This document shows positions 47,059 through 56,698 of a stretch of 64,000 bases of DNA, piece after piece. The position numbers were made by a program, and so were the translations under genes. Source of the stretch: Pseudomonas sp. ML2-2023-3 (GTDB lineage: Bacteria > Pseudomonadota > Gammaproteobacteria > Pseudomonadales > Pseudomonadaceae); assembly GCF_037055275.1 (NCBI RefSeq), contig NZ_CP146343.1, forward strand, positions 3,196,501 to 3,260,500, in the 5' to 3' direction. Every line of letters begins with the position of its first letter. The stretch's first letter is position 1. The notes beneath the pieces are model-generated. The model was given only the letters and a program-made list of their open reading frames with translations. It ran no database searches and had not been told where the DNA came from.

Positions 47059-50000
47059 ATGCATTTGCTCAGGACCCAGCCCGGTGGCTTTGTATCGGAT
47101 GACAATATTGCCGACTTGGGGCAGACCCCCGCCGAGCTGGTGATCCTGTGCAGTGGTGATTCAAGCCTGGCACTGCTTGCCGAAGCGGCACAGCAGTTGC
47201 CTGAAGATTATCCAAGCCTGCGTCTGGCCAATCCGATGCAGGTGCAAAACCATGGTTCGGTCGACTTGTATGTCGATCAGGTGCTGCAACACGCCAAGGT
47301 GATTTTGCTGTCGTTGCACGGCGGCATCGGCTATTGGCGCTACGGCATCGAGCGCCTGGTGCAGCTGGCTGAGCGTGGTGTCACCCTGATTCTGGTACCC
47401 GGCGACGACCGTCCCGACCCGGAACTCAGCGCGCTGAGCACCGTCCCGGCCGAGCAGGGCGAGCGTCTGTGGCACTTTTTGCGCCAGGGCGGGCGGCATA
47501 ACGCCCAACAGCTCTATCGTTGCCTGGCCAGTCAATGGCTGGGCCGCGATTATGCATGGGATGAGCCGCAAACCCTGCCGCGCACCGCGATTTATCATCC
47601 GGTGCACGCCAATGCCCAACTCAAAGACTGGCAGGCCCAATGGCTCGTCGGGCAACCGGTTGCGGCGCTGTTGTTCTATCGTTCGCACTTGCAGGCCGCC
47701 AATACCGCGTTTGTCGATGTGTTTTGCCAGCGCCTTCAGGCCGCCGGGCTCAACCCTTTGCCGATTGCCGTGGCCAGCCTCAAGGAACCGGGCTGCCTGA
47801 CCGTGGTACAGGACCTGCTGGACGACGTTGAGGCCGGTGTGATCCTCAACACCACCGGCTTTGCCCAGTCGAGTCCGGAAGCCCCGCATTTGCGCCCGTT
47901 TCGCCGCAATATCCCGGTGATCCAGGCCATTTGTGCCCAGGACAACGAGCCCGGCTGGCAAGTCAGCGAGCAAGGCCTGGGGCCACGGGACCTGGCGATG
48001 CATATCGCGTTGCCCGAACTGGATGGGCGAATCATCAGCCGTGCGATCAGCTTCAAGGATCTGGCATGGCGCAGCGAACGCAGTCAGTCGGATGTGGTGT
48101 GTTATCGCGCCCATCCCGAACGTATGGATTTTGTCGCAGAACTGGCGCGGCGATGGGTTGATCTGAGCCGTGTGGCGAACCCGCAAAAACGGATTGCGCT
48201 GATTCTGGCCAACTATCCGACCCGCGATGGCCGGATCGGAAACGGTGTGGGGCTGGATACCCCGGCGGCCGCGCTGAATATTCTGCGTGCCTTGCAGGCC
48301 CAGGGGTATCCCGTGGACTGCGAGCTTCCCGAGACCGGCACCGCGTTGATCCAGGCTCTGCTGGGGGGCGTCAGCAATGATCTGGACAGCCTCGATCTGC
48401 GTCCCTGCCTGCAAAGCCTGGCGCTGGATGAGTACCTGGCGATGTTCAATGGCTTGCCCGAGATCAATCGCCAGGCGGTGATTGCACGTTGGGGCGAGCC
48501 GCAAAACGATCCGATGTTTCGCAGTGGGCGGCTGATGATTGCCGGTCTGCGCTTTGGCCTGACCTTTGTCGGGATCCAGCCGGCGCGGGGTTATCAGGTC
48601 GATGCCAGTGCGGTGTATCACGATCCGGATCTGGTTCCGCCACACGCCTACCTGGCGTTCTACTTCTGGCTGCGCAACACCTATGGTGCCCACGCCGTGG
48701 TGCATGTGGGCAAGCACGGCAATCTGGAATGGCTGCCGGGCAAGGGCGTCGGGCTGTCCGAAAACTGCTGGCCGGACGCAATTCTGGGGCCGATGCCCAA
48801 CGTCTATCCCTTTATCGTCAATGACCCGGGCGAAGGCGCCCAGGCCAAGCGGCGCACCCAGGCGGTGATCATCGATCATCTGATGCCGCCGCTGACCCGT
48901 GCTGAAACCTACGGGCCGCTGCGTTATCTGGAGTTGCTGGCCGACGAATATTACGAAGCGCAGTTGCTCGACCCCCGACGCGCCCGTGAGTTGCAACGGG
49001 ACATTCTCGCCCTGGTGCGTGAAACCCGTATCGACCGTGAGCTGCAACTGGACGAGAAGCTGGACAGCGATGCCGACGCTGCGATCTGGCTGCCACGGCT
49101 GGACACCTATCTGTGCGACCTCAAGGAGTCGCAAATCCGTGATGGCTTGCATATTTTTGGTGAGTCGCCTGCCGGACGCTTGCGGATCGACACCTTGCTG
49201 GCGTTGCTGCGCATCCCTCGCGGCGATGGTCGTGGCGCGCAATCGAGCATTCTGCGGGCGCTGGCCAAAGCCTTTGAGCTGGGCTTTGACCCGCTGGACT
49301 GCGCATTGGCCGAGCCCTGGACGGCGCGCCAACCCGCGGTGCTGCAGGCCGTCACTGCTGAGCGCTGGCGCACGGCGGGGGACACCCGCGAGCGTCTGGA
49401 GTTATATGCGGCGCAACTGATTGAACAGGCTTTGGAGGGCACGCTGCAATTGCCCGACACCGCGCAATGGGCCGAGGTCAGGGGGATTTTCGACGCACTG
49501 CTTGATGTCGTCGCGCCGCGTCTGGATGCCTGCGGGCCGGCCGAGATGCAGGGCCTGCTCGATGCCCTTGGAGGGCGTTTTGTGCCGGCGGGGCCCAGTG
49601 GCGCACCGAGTCGCGGACGCCTGGATGTGCTGCCCACCGGTCGCAACTTTTTTTCAGTGGATGTGCGCAACCTGCCGACTACGACGGCCTGGCGTATCGG
49701 CTTTCAGTCGGCCAACCTGATTCTTGAGCGTCACTTGCAGGATCACGGCGACCACCTGCGCCAACTGGGCTTGTCGGTGTGGGGCACGGCGACCATGCGA
49801 ACGGGCGGCGATGATATCGCCCAGGCCATGGCACTTATGGGCGTGCGCCCGGTATGGGCCACAGGCAGCCAGCGGGTGGATGACTTTGAAATCCTGCCGG
49901 TCAGCCTGCTGGACCGTCCACGGGTGGACGTGACCCTGCGGGTTTCGGGCTTCTTCCGGGATGCTTTTGCCAATCTGATTCGCCTGTTCGATGCCGCCGT

Positions 50001-50829
50001 GCAGGCCGTGGCGGCACTGGATGAGCCGGATGATCTGAACCCGCTGGCAGCCAAGGTGCGCAGTGAGCGTGAGCAGCTGGAGCGCGATGGACTCTCACCC
50101 GAACTGGCAGCGCGCCAGGCCGGCTGGCGGGTGTTTGGCGCCAAGCCCGGCGCCTATGGCGCCGGGGTGCAGAACGCAATTGACGGTCGTTTGTGGCAAA
50201 GCCGTGATGACCTGGCCCAGGTGTACCTCAACTGGGGCGGTTATGCCTATGGCGTGGCCGATGAAGGCACGGCGGCCCGCGGCCAGTTTGCCCAGCGTCT
50301 GGGGCAAATGCAGGCCGTGGTACAAAACCAGGACAATCGCGAACACGACCTGCTGGATTCCAATGATTACTACCAGTTCCAGGGCGGCATGCTGGCCGCT
50401 GTGGAGACGTTGCGCGGGGAGGCTGCAGCCAGCTATCACGGCGATCACAGCCAGCCGGACTTGCCGAAGATTCGCACCCTGAAGGAAGAGCTGAACCGGG
50501 TGATCCGCTCGCGGGCAGCCAATCCGAAATGGATCGACGGGGTCAAGCGCCACGGTTATAAAGGCGCGTTCGAAATGGCCGCGACCCTGGACAACCTGTT
50601 TGCGTTCGATGCCACCACGCATTTGATCGACGACCATCAATACGCCTTGCTGGCGGATGCCTACCTGCTGGACCCTGATACCCGCGAGTTTGTTCGCGAG
50701 CACAACCCGCACGCGTTGCGTGACATGACCGAGCGCTTGCTGGAGGCTCAGCAGCGCGGCCTTTGGAGTGAGCCCGGGGAATATCAGGCGGCGCTGGAAA
50801 ATCTGCTGCTGGATATAGAAGAAGAGTGA
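47059..50829 (+). CDS. cobN: Cobaltochelatase large subunit
   Basis: A 1256-residue CobN/BchH-type large subunit; length is usual. Visible motifs include VVHVGKHGNLEWLPGKGVGLSENCWPDA and the C-terminal YKGAFEMAATLDNLFAFDATT. It binds hydrogenobyrinic acid a,c-diamide and inserts Co2+ with the help of an ATPase complex. It lies between cobW and the chlI/chlD-type gene, which supplies that complex here in place of CobS/CobT. Confidence 0.96.
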   Translation: MHLLRTQPGGFVSDDNIADLGQTPAELVILCSGDSSLALLAEAAQQLPEDYPSLRLANPMQVQNHGSVDLYVDQVLQHAKVILLSLHGGIGYWRYGIERLVQLAERGVTLILVPGDDRPDPELSALSTVPAEQGERLWHFLRQGGRHNAQQLYRCLASQWLGRDYAWDEPQTLPRTAIYHPVHANAQLKDWQAQWLVGQPVAALLFYRSHLQAANTAFVDVFCQRLQAAGLNPLPIAVASLKEPGCLTVVQDLLDDVEAGVILNTTGFAQSSPEAPHLRPFRRNIPVIQAICAQDNEPGWQVSEQGLGPRDLAMHIALPELDGRIISRAISFKDLAWRSERSQSDVVCYRAHPERMDFVAELARRWVDLSRVANPQKRIALILANYPTRDGRIGNGVGLDTPAAALNILRALQAQGYPVDCELPETGTALIQALLGGVSNDLDSLDLRPCLQSLALDEYLAMFNGLPEINRQAVIARWGEPQNDPMFRSGRLMIAGLRFGLTFVGIQPARGYQVDASAVYHDPDLVPPHAYLAFYFWLRNTYGAHAVVHVGKHGNLEWLPGKGVGLSENCWPDAILGPMPNVYPFIVNDPGEGAQAKRRTQAVIIDHLMPPLTRAETYGPLRYLELLADEYYEAQLLDPRRARELQRDILALVRETRIDRELQLDEKLDSDADAAIWLPRLDTYLCDLKESQIRDGLHIFGESPAGRLRIDTLLALLRIPRGDGRGAQSSILRALAKAFELGFDPLDCALAEPWTARQPAVLQAVTAERWRTAGDTRERLELYAAQLIEQALEGTLQLPDTAQWAEVRGIFDALLDVVAPRLDACGPAEMQGLLDALGGRFVPAGPSGAPSRGRLDVLPTGRNFFSVDVRNLPTTTAWRIGFQSANLILERHLQDHGDHLRQLGLSVWGTATMRTGGDDIAQAMALMGVRPVWATGSQRVDDFEILPVSLLDRPRVDVTLRVSGFFRDAFANLIRLFDAAVQAVAALDEPDDLNPLAAKVRSEREQLERDGLSPELAARQAGWRVFGAKPGAYGAGVQNAIDGRLWQSRDDLAQVYLNWGGYAYGVADEGTAARGQFAQRLGQMQAVVQNQDNREHDLLDSNDYYQFQGGMLAAVETLRGEAAASYHGDHSQPDLPKIRTLKEELNRVIRSRAANPKWIDGVKRHGYKGAFEMAATLDNLFAFDATTHLIDDHQYALLADAYLLDPDTREFVREHNPHALRDMTERLLEAQQRGLWSEPGEYQAALENLLLDIEEE

Positions 50830-50877
50830 AGGGCTTTTTGAAGTCGATCAACATTCTACGATTTGGAACCCGAAAAC

Positions 50878-51885
50878 ATGACTGACACCCCGCATTTCCC
50901 GTTATCGGCGGTGGTCGGCGCGGACTCGTTGAAGCTTGCGCTGTGCCTCACGGCCATCGACCCCAGGATTGGCGGCGTGCTGATCGAAGGTCCCCGTGGC
51001 ATGGCCAAATCTACTCTGGCCCGTGGGCTGGCAGATCTGCTCGCCAGCGGCCAGTTCGTGACCCTGCCACTGGGTGCCACTGAAGAGCGTCTGGTCGGCA
51101 CCCTCGATCTGGACGCCGCACTCGGGCAAGGCAAGGCGCAGTTTTCACCGGGTGTGTTGGCCAAGGCCGATGGCGGTGTGCTGTATGTCGACGAAGTGAA
51201 TTTGCTCGCAGACCATTTGGTGGATGTGCTGCTGGATGTGGCTGCAAGCGGTACCAATGTGGTCGAGCGCGATGGCATCTCCCATCGCCATGCTGCGCGT
51301 TTTGTCCTGATCGGCACCATGAACCCGGAAGAGGGGGAGTTGCGTCCTCAACTGCTCGACCGCTTTGGGCTGAACGTGGTCATGAGCGGTCTGCCGCAAC
51401 CGGCCGAACGGGCACACATTATCCGTCGACGCCTGGCCTTTGACGCTGACCCCCAGGGGTTTTGCGCACAGTGGGCAGAGGCGCAGACGGCCCTGCGCCA
51501 GCGTTGCGAGCATGCACGGGGATTGCTGGCGAGCATCGCCCTGGACGATCAATCGCTCGCGGTGATTGCCGAGCGCTGTTTTGCAGCGGCGGTCGACGGT
51601 ATGCGTGCCGATCTGGTGTGGCTGCGTGCTGCACGGGCCCATGCCGCCTGGCGTGGCGCCACGGCAATCAGCCTTGAAGACATCGATGCGGTGGCCGAAT
51701 TTGCCTTGCGTCATCGGCGGCGCGAGCAGGCGGGCCAGGCGCCGACACCGGAGCAGCCGCATTCACAGCCTCAATCCAGCACGCCTTCATCCGGTTCCGG
51801 CCAGGGCCAGTGGGGCGAGTTGCCAGCACAGGCCCAGGCGATGGGTGCGCGCCGTGAAGTGCCGAGCTGGCCAAAAAAGTCTTAG
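50878..51885 (+). CDS. ChlI/BchI-type AAA+ chelatase ATPase; zero-frame product of a frameshifted chlD-type gene
   Basis: A 335-residue AAA+ ATPase: Walker [10 protein letters not shown], Walker [12 protein letters not shown], arginine-finger/sensor region [20 protein letters not shown], then a helical domain and a Pro/Gln/Ser-rich linker. ATG 50878 is chosen. It ends in cca aaa aag tct tag; the A AAA AAG slip site precedes the stop by one codon. Unshifted translation gives the small (ChlI-like) subunit. A -1 shift continues into the VWA domain and gives a medium (ChlD-like) subunit of about 553 residues. No separate chlI or chlD gene is present in the window. Confidence 0.9.
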   Translation: MTDTPHFPLSAVVGADSLKLALCLTAIDPRIGGVLIEGPRGMAKSTLARGLADLLASGQFVTLPLGATEERLVGTLDLDAALGQGKAQFSPGVLAKADGGVLYVDEVNLLADHLVDVLLDVAASGTNVVERDGISHRHAARFVLIGTMNPEEGELRPQLLDRFGLNVVMSGLPQPAERAHIIRRRLAFDADPQGFCAQWAEAQTALRQRCEHARGLLASIALDDQSLAVIAERCFAAAVDGMRADLVWLRAARAHAAWRGATAISLEDIDAVAEFALRHRRREQAGQAPTPEQPHSQPQSSTPSSGSGQGQWGELPAQAQAMGARREVPSWPKKS

Positions 51886-51920
51886 GCATTCGTCCCCGAT
51901 CCGATGTGGGGGCGGATGCC
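51873..51920 (+). promoter_or_regulatory. Programmed -1 ribosomal frameshift signal
   Basis: The slippery heptamer A AAA AAG (51873-51879) is in phase with the ATPase frame, as in E. coli dnaX. Five bases later a 13-bp stem begins: 51885-51897 (ggcattcgtcccc) pairs with 51908-51920 (gggggcggatgcc) including two G-U pairs, with a 10-nt loop. The zero frame meets TAG at 51883-51885; the -1 frame (aaa aaa gtc tta ggc att cgt) is open into the VWA gene. Frameshifted chlD genes with cobN have been described for cobalamin producers. Confidence 0.85.
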
Positions 51921-52538
51921 AGACCCCAGGCGGGTCATCTCGCAACGGGCAAACTGGGCGCAAGCCTCAGTGCCGGCAGCGGGATGGTCGATTGGGTGCA
52001 AACCTTGCTCCGTGGCCGTCCACGTCTGCGCGCAGATCTGCGCCATAAAACCCGCAAAAGCGCCGCCCAGGAACTGTGGCTGGTGGTGGTGGATGCATCG
52101 GCTTCAACCCGGCGGCATCAGGCCCTGAGTGATGCCAAGGGGCTGCTCGCCCAGTTGTTCGAGGATGCGTATCGCCAGCGTGCCCGGGTGGCCGTGATGA
52201 CAGCCAGCGGCAATTCGCCTGTGTGGCAGGTCACGGGGGTAAAGGCTTCGGCGGCGCTCAATGAGTGGTTGGCCCAGCTGGGCGCCGGTGGTGGTACACC
52301 GTTGCTGGAGGCCCTGCAGGAAGTCGCGAAGTGGCTTGATCGGCGGCGCAAGCAGTTGCCGCAGGAACAGCAGCGATTTTTGCTAGTGACCGATGGCCGT
52401 TTGAAAGAGTGGTCGGCGTTGCCCGAAATCAGCTGCCCGGGGCTGTTGATCGATATCGAGCGGGGCCCGATTCGTCTTGGTCGCGCGCCTCAATTGGCGG
52501 CGGAGTTGAAGGCAGACTACCTGCACATCGATGGCTAG
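51906..52538 (+). CDS. VWA-domain part of the chelatase medium subunit (ChlD-like C-terminus)
   Basis: The frame gives a von Willebrand A domain: LWLVVVDASASTRRH supplies the DxSxS metal site, followed by GGGTPLLEAL and LLVTDGRLKEW. Read alone from GTG 51906 it would be a 210-residue protein, but the frame is open upstream to the slip site at 51873-51879. The GTG lies in the loop/stem of the predicted frameshift hairpin and lacks a ribosome-binding site. It is therefore most likely translated as the C-terminal part of the ATPase via -1 frameshifting. A separate start at 51906 is the alternative. Confidence 0.85.
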   Translation: MGADARPQAGHLATGKLGASLSAGSGMVDWVQTLLRGRPRLRADLRHKTRKSAAQELWLVVVDASASTRRHQALSDAKGLLAQLFEDAYRQRARVAVMTASGNSPVWQVTGVKASAALNEWLAQLGAGGGTPLLEALQEVAKWLDRRRKQLPQEQQRFLLVTDGRLKEWSALPEISCPGLLIDIERGPIRLGRAPQLAAELKADYLHIDG

Positions 52539-52552
52539 AGGCCAACTACCCC

Positions 52553-52576
52553 TGCGGGAGCAAGTCTGCTCCCGCA
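52553..52576. terminator. Short GC hairpin after the chelatase gene
   Basis: tgcgggagca and tgctcccgca (52553-52562, 52567-52576) form a perfect 10-bp stem with a 4-nt loop between two convergent genes. It resembles a short REP or a terminator without T-run. Confidence 0.55.
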
Positions 52577-52597
52577 AGGAGGGGCAATCTGGCAGCC

Positions 52598-52864
52598 TTA
52601 TGCAGGCATTACCCAGGGTTGCAGGGTGTAGCCTTCGCTGCTGATCTCGGCGCGGGCTTGAGCCAGCAGGCTTTCGAGTTGGGCGGCGTCTGCGCAGGCG
52701 CTGCGCGGGATCTGTTTGCGGCCGATACGGGTGTTGGTGCGGTCAATGACCGTCAGGCTCAACTCGCCGTGGCCATCTTGTGCAGCCCAGGCGACGCATT
52801 GAAACGGTTCAAAGGCGTGGCCGGCAATCAAAAGTGCTTCGTTGAAACGGAGCGGGGCGTTCAT
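52598..52864 (-). CDS. Small uncharacterised protein
   Basis: An 88-residue soluble protein (MNAPLRFNEALLIAGHAFEPFQCVAWAAQ..., ending YTLQPWVMPA). No signal peptide or membrane segment. I do not recognise a family. ATG 52864 is preferred to the earlier in-frame start. It lies convergent with the chelatase gene and next to the AT-rich promoter of the sigma-54 activator; no operon partner. Confidence 0.65.
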   Translation of the reverse strand: MNAPLRFNEALLIAGHAFEPFQCVAWAAQDGHGELSLTVIDRTNTRIGRKQIPRSACADAAQLESLLAQARAEISSEGYTLQPWVMPA

Positions 52865-53195
52865 AGGGTTTTCTCTCAAGTATGCCCATCAAATGATTAA
52901 CCGTCGGCTGGGCTTACCGTTCGGTTGCTTACTTGTACTGATGACCTCAGACCGGCATCAGGTCACACACTTTTCCTACTTTTTTAAAAGTTTTTTTACC
53001 CGACTGATCCAAATCAATTTTTTGCGCTCGCAAACACCCTTTTGATTATCCAATTGAGTGCACACCGCTCAATTGGCTATTAGGGATATAAAGAAAAGAT
53101 CCTGAAAGCTCCCACAGCCTTGCTAACGTTACGCTTGGATGGAACAAAGGACTGTTTTTATTGATTTTTTAATTTTTTGGCGCCAAGGAACAGTC
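52865..53195. other. AT-rich non-coding gap before the sigma-54 activator
   Basis: The 331-bp gap is T/A rich (runs at 52978-53000 and 53018-53025) and holds a perfect 9-bp inverted repeat at 53051-53076. It probably contains the promoters of the small gene on the left and the activator on the right. No gene is apparent. Confidence 0.6.
53051..53076. promoter_or_regulatory. Palindromic operator candidate upstream of the activator
   Basis: ccaattgag at 53051-53059 and ctcaattgg at 53068-53076 are exact reverse complements with an 8-nt spacer. The site lies about 120 bp before ATG 53196. It could be an autoregulatory or other operator; binding protein unknown. Confidence 0.5.
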
Positions 53196-54521
53196 ATGCT
53201 CACGATGTCATCTCCCCGACGTCTGCTGGTCGTTGATCCCTGTGAAGATTGCCATGAAATACTCCCTGGTTTGCGAACCATAGGCTGGTCGGTAGACAGC
53301 TGCACGCTGGCAGGTGTTATTGACCGTTCGTGTGATGTTGGCCTGTTCCGGCTTCAGCCGTCCCACCTCGAGCGTCCTGAAGCGGTTAAAGACATGATCA
53401 GTCGCAGCGGCACCGAGTGGATTGCGGTGCTGACCCCCGACGTCCTTAAACTGAAGAACGTGGGGGACTTTGTTTGTGAATGGTTTTTTGACTTTCACAC
53501 CTTGCCCTTCGATGTTTCGCGGGTTCAGGTCACGCTTGGCCGGGCCTTTGGCATGGCCTGCTTGCGGGGTCAGGCTTCACCGCTCACTTTGCCCCAAGAG
53601 GATGAGCTGCTCGGAGACAGCCGATCCATGCGCGATCTGCGCAAAATTTTGAGCAAGTTTGCCCCCACCCAGTCTCCCATCTTGATTCGGGGTGAAAGCG
53701 GTACCGGTAAAGAGCTGGTCGCGCGCACCCTGCATCGGCAATCCCAGCGCAATGGCAAACCTTTTGTCGCGATCAACTGCGGATCCATTCCCGATCATTT
53801 GATTCAGTCGGAACTCTTCGGCCATGAGAAAGGCGCGTTCACGGGCGCTCACCAGCGCAAGATCGGACGGATAGAGGCGGCCAATGGCGGCACGCTTTTT
53901 CTGGATGAAATCGGCGATCTGCCGATGGAGCTGCAAGCCAATCTGTTGCGTTTCTTGCAGGAAAAACACATTGAGAGGGTCGGTGGCAGTCAGCCGATCC
54001 CGGTCGATGTGCGCGTTCTTGCGGCCACTCACGTCGATCTGGAAGCCGCCATTGTGAGGGGGCGCTTTCGGGAAGACTTGTACTACCGGTTGAATGTATT
54101 GCAGGTGATCACGGCGCCACTGCGTGAACGTCATGGCGATCTGGCCATGTTGGCAAGTCACTTTGCCCGTTACTACAGCCTGGAGACGGGGCGTCGGCCG
54201 CGCAGTTTCAGTGATGATGCATTGATTGCCATGGGCAATCACGGCTGGCCCGGCAATGTGCGCGAGCTTGCCAACCGTGTGCGCCGTGGATTGGTACTGG
54301 CTGAAGGTCGCCAGATCGAGGCCCATGACCTGGGGCTGGACTCAAGCCCGCTGTTTGTCGGTGAAATGAGCACACTTGAAGAGTACAAGGACCGCGCGGA
54401 ACGCCAGGCCCTGTGCGAGGTGTTACACCGCCATAGCGATAACCTGAGTGTGGCAGCGAGGGTGTTGGGGGTGTCGCGACCTACGTTTTACCGGTTGTTG
54501 CATAAGCACAATATCCGCTGA
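53196..54521 (+). CDS. Sigma-54-dependent Fis-type activator (FleQ/VpsR-like)
   Basis: A 441-residue enhancer-binding protein. Residues 1-130 are a receiver-like domain without a clear phospho-acceptor pattern; the AAA+ core has Walker A GESGTGKE (166-173), the sigma-54 contact motif GAFTGA (213-218) and Walker B GGTLFLDEIGDLP; the C-terminus is a Fis HTH (DNLSVAARVLGVSRPTFYRLLHKH). ATG 53196, after AAGGAA, is chosen. It converges on fapF, and fapA at the other end has a sigma-54-type promoter. It is therefore the best candidate activator of fap. The N-domain resembles that of VpsR, but this is uncertain. Confidence 0.86.
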   Translation: MLTMSSPRRLLVVDPCEDCHEILPGLRTIGWSVDSCTLAGVIDRSCDVGLFRLQPSHLERPEAVKDMISRSGTEWIAVLTPDVLKLKNVGDFVCEWFFDFHTLPFDVSRVQVTLGRAFGMACLRGQASPLTLPQEDELLGDSRSMRDLRKILSKFAPTQSPILIRGESGTGKELVARTLHRQSQRNGKPFVAINCGSIPDHLIQSELFGHEKGAFTGAHQRKIGRIEAANGGTLFLDEIGDLPMELQANLLRFLQEKHIERVGGSQPIPVDVRVLAATHVDLEAAIVRGRFREDLYYRLNVLQVITAPLRERHGDLAMLASHFARYYSLETGRRPRSFSDDALIAMGNHGWPGNVRELANRVRRGLVLAEGRQIEAHDLGLDSSPLFVGEMSTLEEYKDRAERQALCEVLHRHSDNLSVAARVLGVSRPTFYRLLHKHNIR

Positions 54522-54528
54522 AAAACAG

Positions 54529-54563
54529 AAGGCCCGCCGCGTTTGAACGCGGCGGGCCTTTTT
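54529..54563. terminator. Bidirectional intrinsic terminator between activator gene and fapF
   Basis: aaggcccgccgcg-tttgaa-cgcggcgggcctttttt-type hairpin (54529-54541, 54548-54563) with A-run before and T-run after, lying between convergent stops at 54521 and 54571. It can end transcripts from both sides. Confidence 0.9.
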
Positions 54564-54570
54564 GTGCGGC

Positions 54571-55866
54571 TTAGAAGTAGTACGGGAATTTCAGGCTGAA
54601 GGTGAAGTCCGGTGCATCATCCGTCAGGCCAATCGACAGGTTTGGCACGATGGTCAGGTTGTTGGTGGCGGCAACCGTCATGCCGACGTTGAAGTAGCCT
54701 GCGTTGGCATCACTGGTGGTGACTGTTTGCCAGTCCCCGCCATCCTGCTTGAGCTTGCTCTTTTTCTGAATCAGGTCAGACACCGAGAACGACATACTCA
54801 TCTTCTCGTTGAGGGCGAACGCCACACCCGCGCCAATCTGGAAGCTGTCACCCAGTTTGACCTTGCCAGGCTGCTTCAGATTTTGCGTTGAACTGATGTC
54901 GTCAAACGACTCTTCAAGGTTGTGGGTGTAGGAGAGGGTACCGAACAGTACGGCCGGGTCGAAGGTCTTGACCAGGGAGATAGCCGGGCTGATGGACCAC
55001 ACACCATTACCGGTTGGCAGGTCTTCAGGGGTGAATACGTTGGTGTTGTCAGGCGACTGAACCAGCTTGATCCCGAACGGATCCTTGCCGGTAGGGGCCT
55101 TGACCCGCACGCTGAACACCGCATCCGGGGTGTTTACCGACTCATCGAGGAACTTGTAGGCGACACCGAAGTTGACGTCACCAATGGTCGGGTCACGCGT
55201 GACGGTTTGCTCGGAAGTCGCCTGGGCATCACCGCCGTTGGCACCACCGGACTGGTAAGTCGATTCACGGTAGACCACTGGTACGTTGACGTCGAACTGC
55301 CAGCGGTTATCCAGGTTGTAGCGGCCGGTCAGATCCAGCGTCCAGTTGTCGGCCTTGATCCGGTCCAGGTTCAGGTTGCCCAGAAAGATCGAGTCCAGGG
55401 CCAGGAAGCCGTTGAGGATCAGTTGGCGGGTGTCATAACGGGAATAGGTAACGCCTGTTTCGAAACTGAACTTGCCACCGCCGAAGAAGCCGCTGGCTTC
55501 GTCGTACAGGTTGACCACACTCTGGGCCGGTGCGGAGTCATCCTTCAAGGCGGTCCCGTAGGAACTGCCGCCTGCAGCAACGGCTGCGCCTGTGGTACTG
55601 GCGCCTGCAACTGTCTGATTGCCTTTCATGTCGGCTGGAGATTTGGCCAGGCGACGGGGAGCAGGTGTTGCGGGCTGGTCTTCCACTTGACGAACACGCT
55701 GCTCAAGCACAGCCAGGGCTTTTTGCTGCTGATCGTAACGTTGGCGTAGCTCCAGTAATTCTTGTTTTAGTAGCTCTACGTCCGAACCAGGTGCTGCATA
55801 CAGCAGTGCTGATGGGAAAATAGTGCTCATGCATACAACTGCGCGAAAGGTAAACGATCGGTGCAT
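54571..55866 (-). CDS. fapF: Functional amyloid outer-membrane secretion channel FapF
   Basis: A 431-residue outer-membrane protein: signal peptide ([24 protein letters not shown]), an N-terminal coiled coil (residues about 29-63, [35 protein letters not shown]), a Pro/Ala/Gly linker and a C-terminal beta-barrel ending in FPYYF. FapF forms a trimeric channel that exports the Fap amyloid subunits. It is the last gene of fapABCDEF. Confidence 0.94.
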   Translation of the reverse strand: MHRSFTFRAVVCMSTIFPSALLYAAPGSDVELLKQELLELRQRYDQQQKALAVLEQRVRQVEDQPATPAPRRLAKSPADMKGNQTVAGASTTGAAVAAGGSSYGTALKDDSAPAQSVVNLYDEASGFFGGGKFSFETGVTYSRYDTRQLILNGFLALDSIFLGNLNLDRIKADNWTLDLTGRYNLDNRWQFDVNVPVVYRESTYQSGGANGGDAQATSEQTVTRDPTIGDVNFGVAYKFLDESVNTPDAVFSVRVKAPTGKDPFGIKLVQSPDNTNVFTPEDLPTGNGVWSISPAISLVKTFDPAVLFGTLSYTHNLEESFDDISSTQNLKQPGKVKLGDSFQIGAGVAFALNEKMSMSFSVSDLIQKKSKLKQDGGDWQTVTTSDANAGYFNVGMTVAATNNLTIVPNLSIGLTDDAPDFTFSLKFPYYF

Positions 55867-55912
55867 GAAATAAGCCGTCCAGATAAGCCAAGTCGTAGGA
55901 CCTGAGCGTAGT

Positions 55913-56653
55913 TCAATATCCCATATTGCGTAGTCCTTTTAGCTGACTAAGATTGCAATCGAGTGCACCGGGACTGGGCATGTTATTGCGCAACACCACA
56001 TTCAGTTGGGTCATGTTATTAACCATGTTGCCGCCCCCCAACAGTGTTGTGCTCTGCAATACGCCCCCTTGGGCTATTTGTTGCAGTGAATTGCCTTGAT
56101 TGTTGTTAGCCTGGATCGCTAGTTGGATGCCTCCGTTTACGGCAGACACCGTCAAGTTGCCTGCGCCGCCTGTTTGGGTAATCGGGTTGTTGGCGGTCAG
56201 CAACACGCCTTGCTGGTTAACCGCAGGTGCCTGATTGGCCTCGGTCACATTGATATCAACATTGTTGTAAGCGCTGTTGTAATCCCCCGCAGCCCGCACG
56301 CTCTGGGTCACGCCCTGGCCCGTGGTCAAGCCCACGCCTCCGGTCACCGAGCCGGTACCGGGTGAACCGGTGGGGCCATTACCGGCAGAACTGTAAGTGG
56401 AGACATAGAACTTGGGCTCAATGGTGTTTTGCACATACATGGAGGTGCTGGCACCCACTACGCCGCCATTACTGCTGGTCCAGGTACTGTTCATTACGAT
56501 GCCGAAACTGATGATTCGTCCGGGCATGACATAACGTCCACGCAACTCGGACATTTCATTGTCTTTCAATTCGACCGGTTTAAAGGTCGATGCGGCCTGG
56601 GCGGGCAGACTGGCCGCCAGGCAGGCGGCAATCAGCCAGATTGGAGTTTTCAT
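55913..56653 (-). CDS. fapE: Functional amyloid accessory subunit FapE
   Basis: A 246-residue secreted protein: signal peptide ending SLPAQAA, then [39 protein letters not shown] and Gly/Asn/Gln-rich segments. FapE is a minor fibril component or extracellular chaperone in Fap systems. It lies between fapD and fapF. Confidence 0.92.
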   Translation of the reverse strand: MKTPIWLIAACLAASLPAQAASTFKPVELKDNEMSELRGRYVMPGRIISFGIVMNSTWTSSNGGVVGASTSMYVQNTIEPKFYVSTYSSAGNGPTGSPGTGSVTGGVGLTTGQGVTQSVRAAGDYNSAYNNVDINVTEANQAPAVNQQGVLLTANNPITQTGGAGNLTVSAVNGGIQLAIQANNNQGNSLQQIAQGGVLQSTTLLGGGNMVNNMTQLNVVLRNNMPSPGALDCNLSQLKGLRNMGY

Positions 56654-56698
56654 GTGCTGCTCCAGGAGCGCGCAGCTCCGTAGTCATGCTTGGCGCAC

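Noticed and set aside
45892..47064. 390-residue open frame antisense to cobW
   Set aside because: Contains low-complexity Val/Ile runs that mirror the His/Asp-rich stretch of cobW; not a real gene.
47161..49332. 723-residue open frame on the minus strand
   Set aside because: Antisense to cobN, with no domain or ribosome site; a shadow of codon bias.
51886..52538. Sequencing frameshift splitting a chelatase gene
   Set aside because: The break coincides exactly with an in-phase A AAA AAG heptamer and a 13-bp stem five bases later, so programmed frameshifting explains it better than an error; a homopolymer error in the A6 run cannot be fully excluded without reads.
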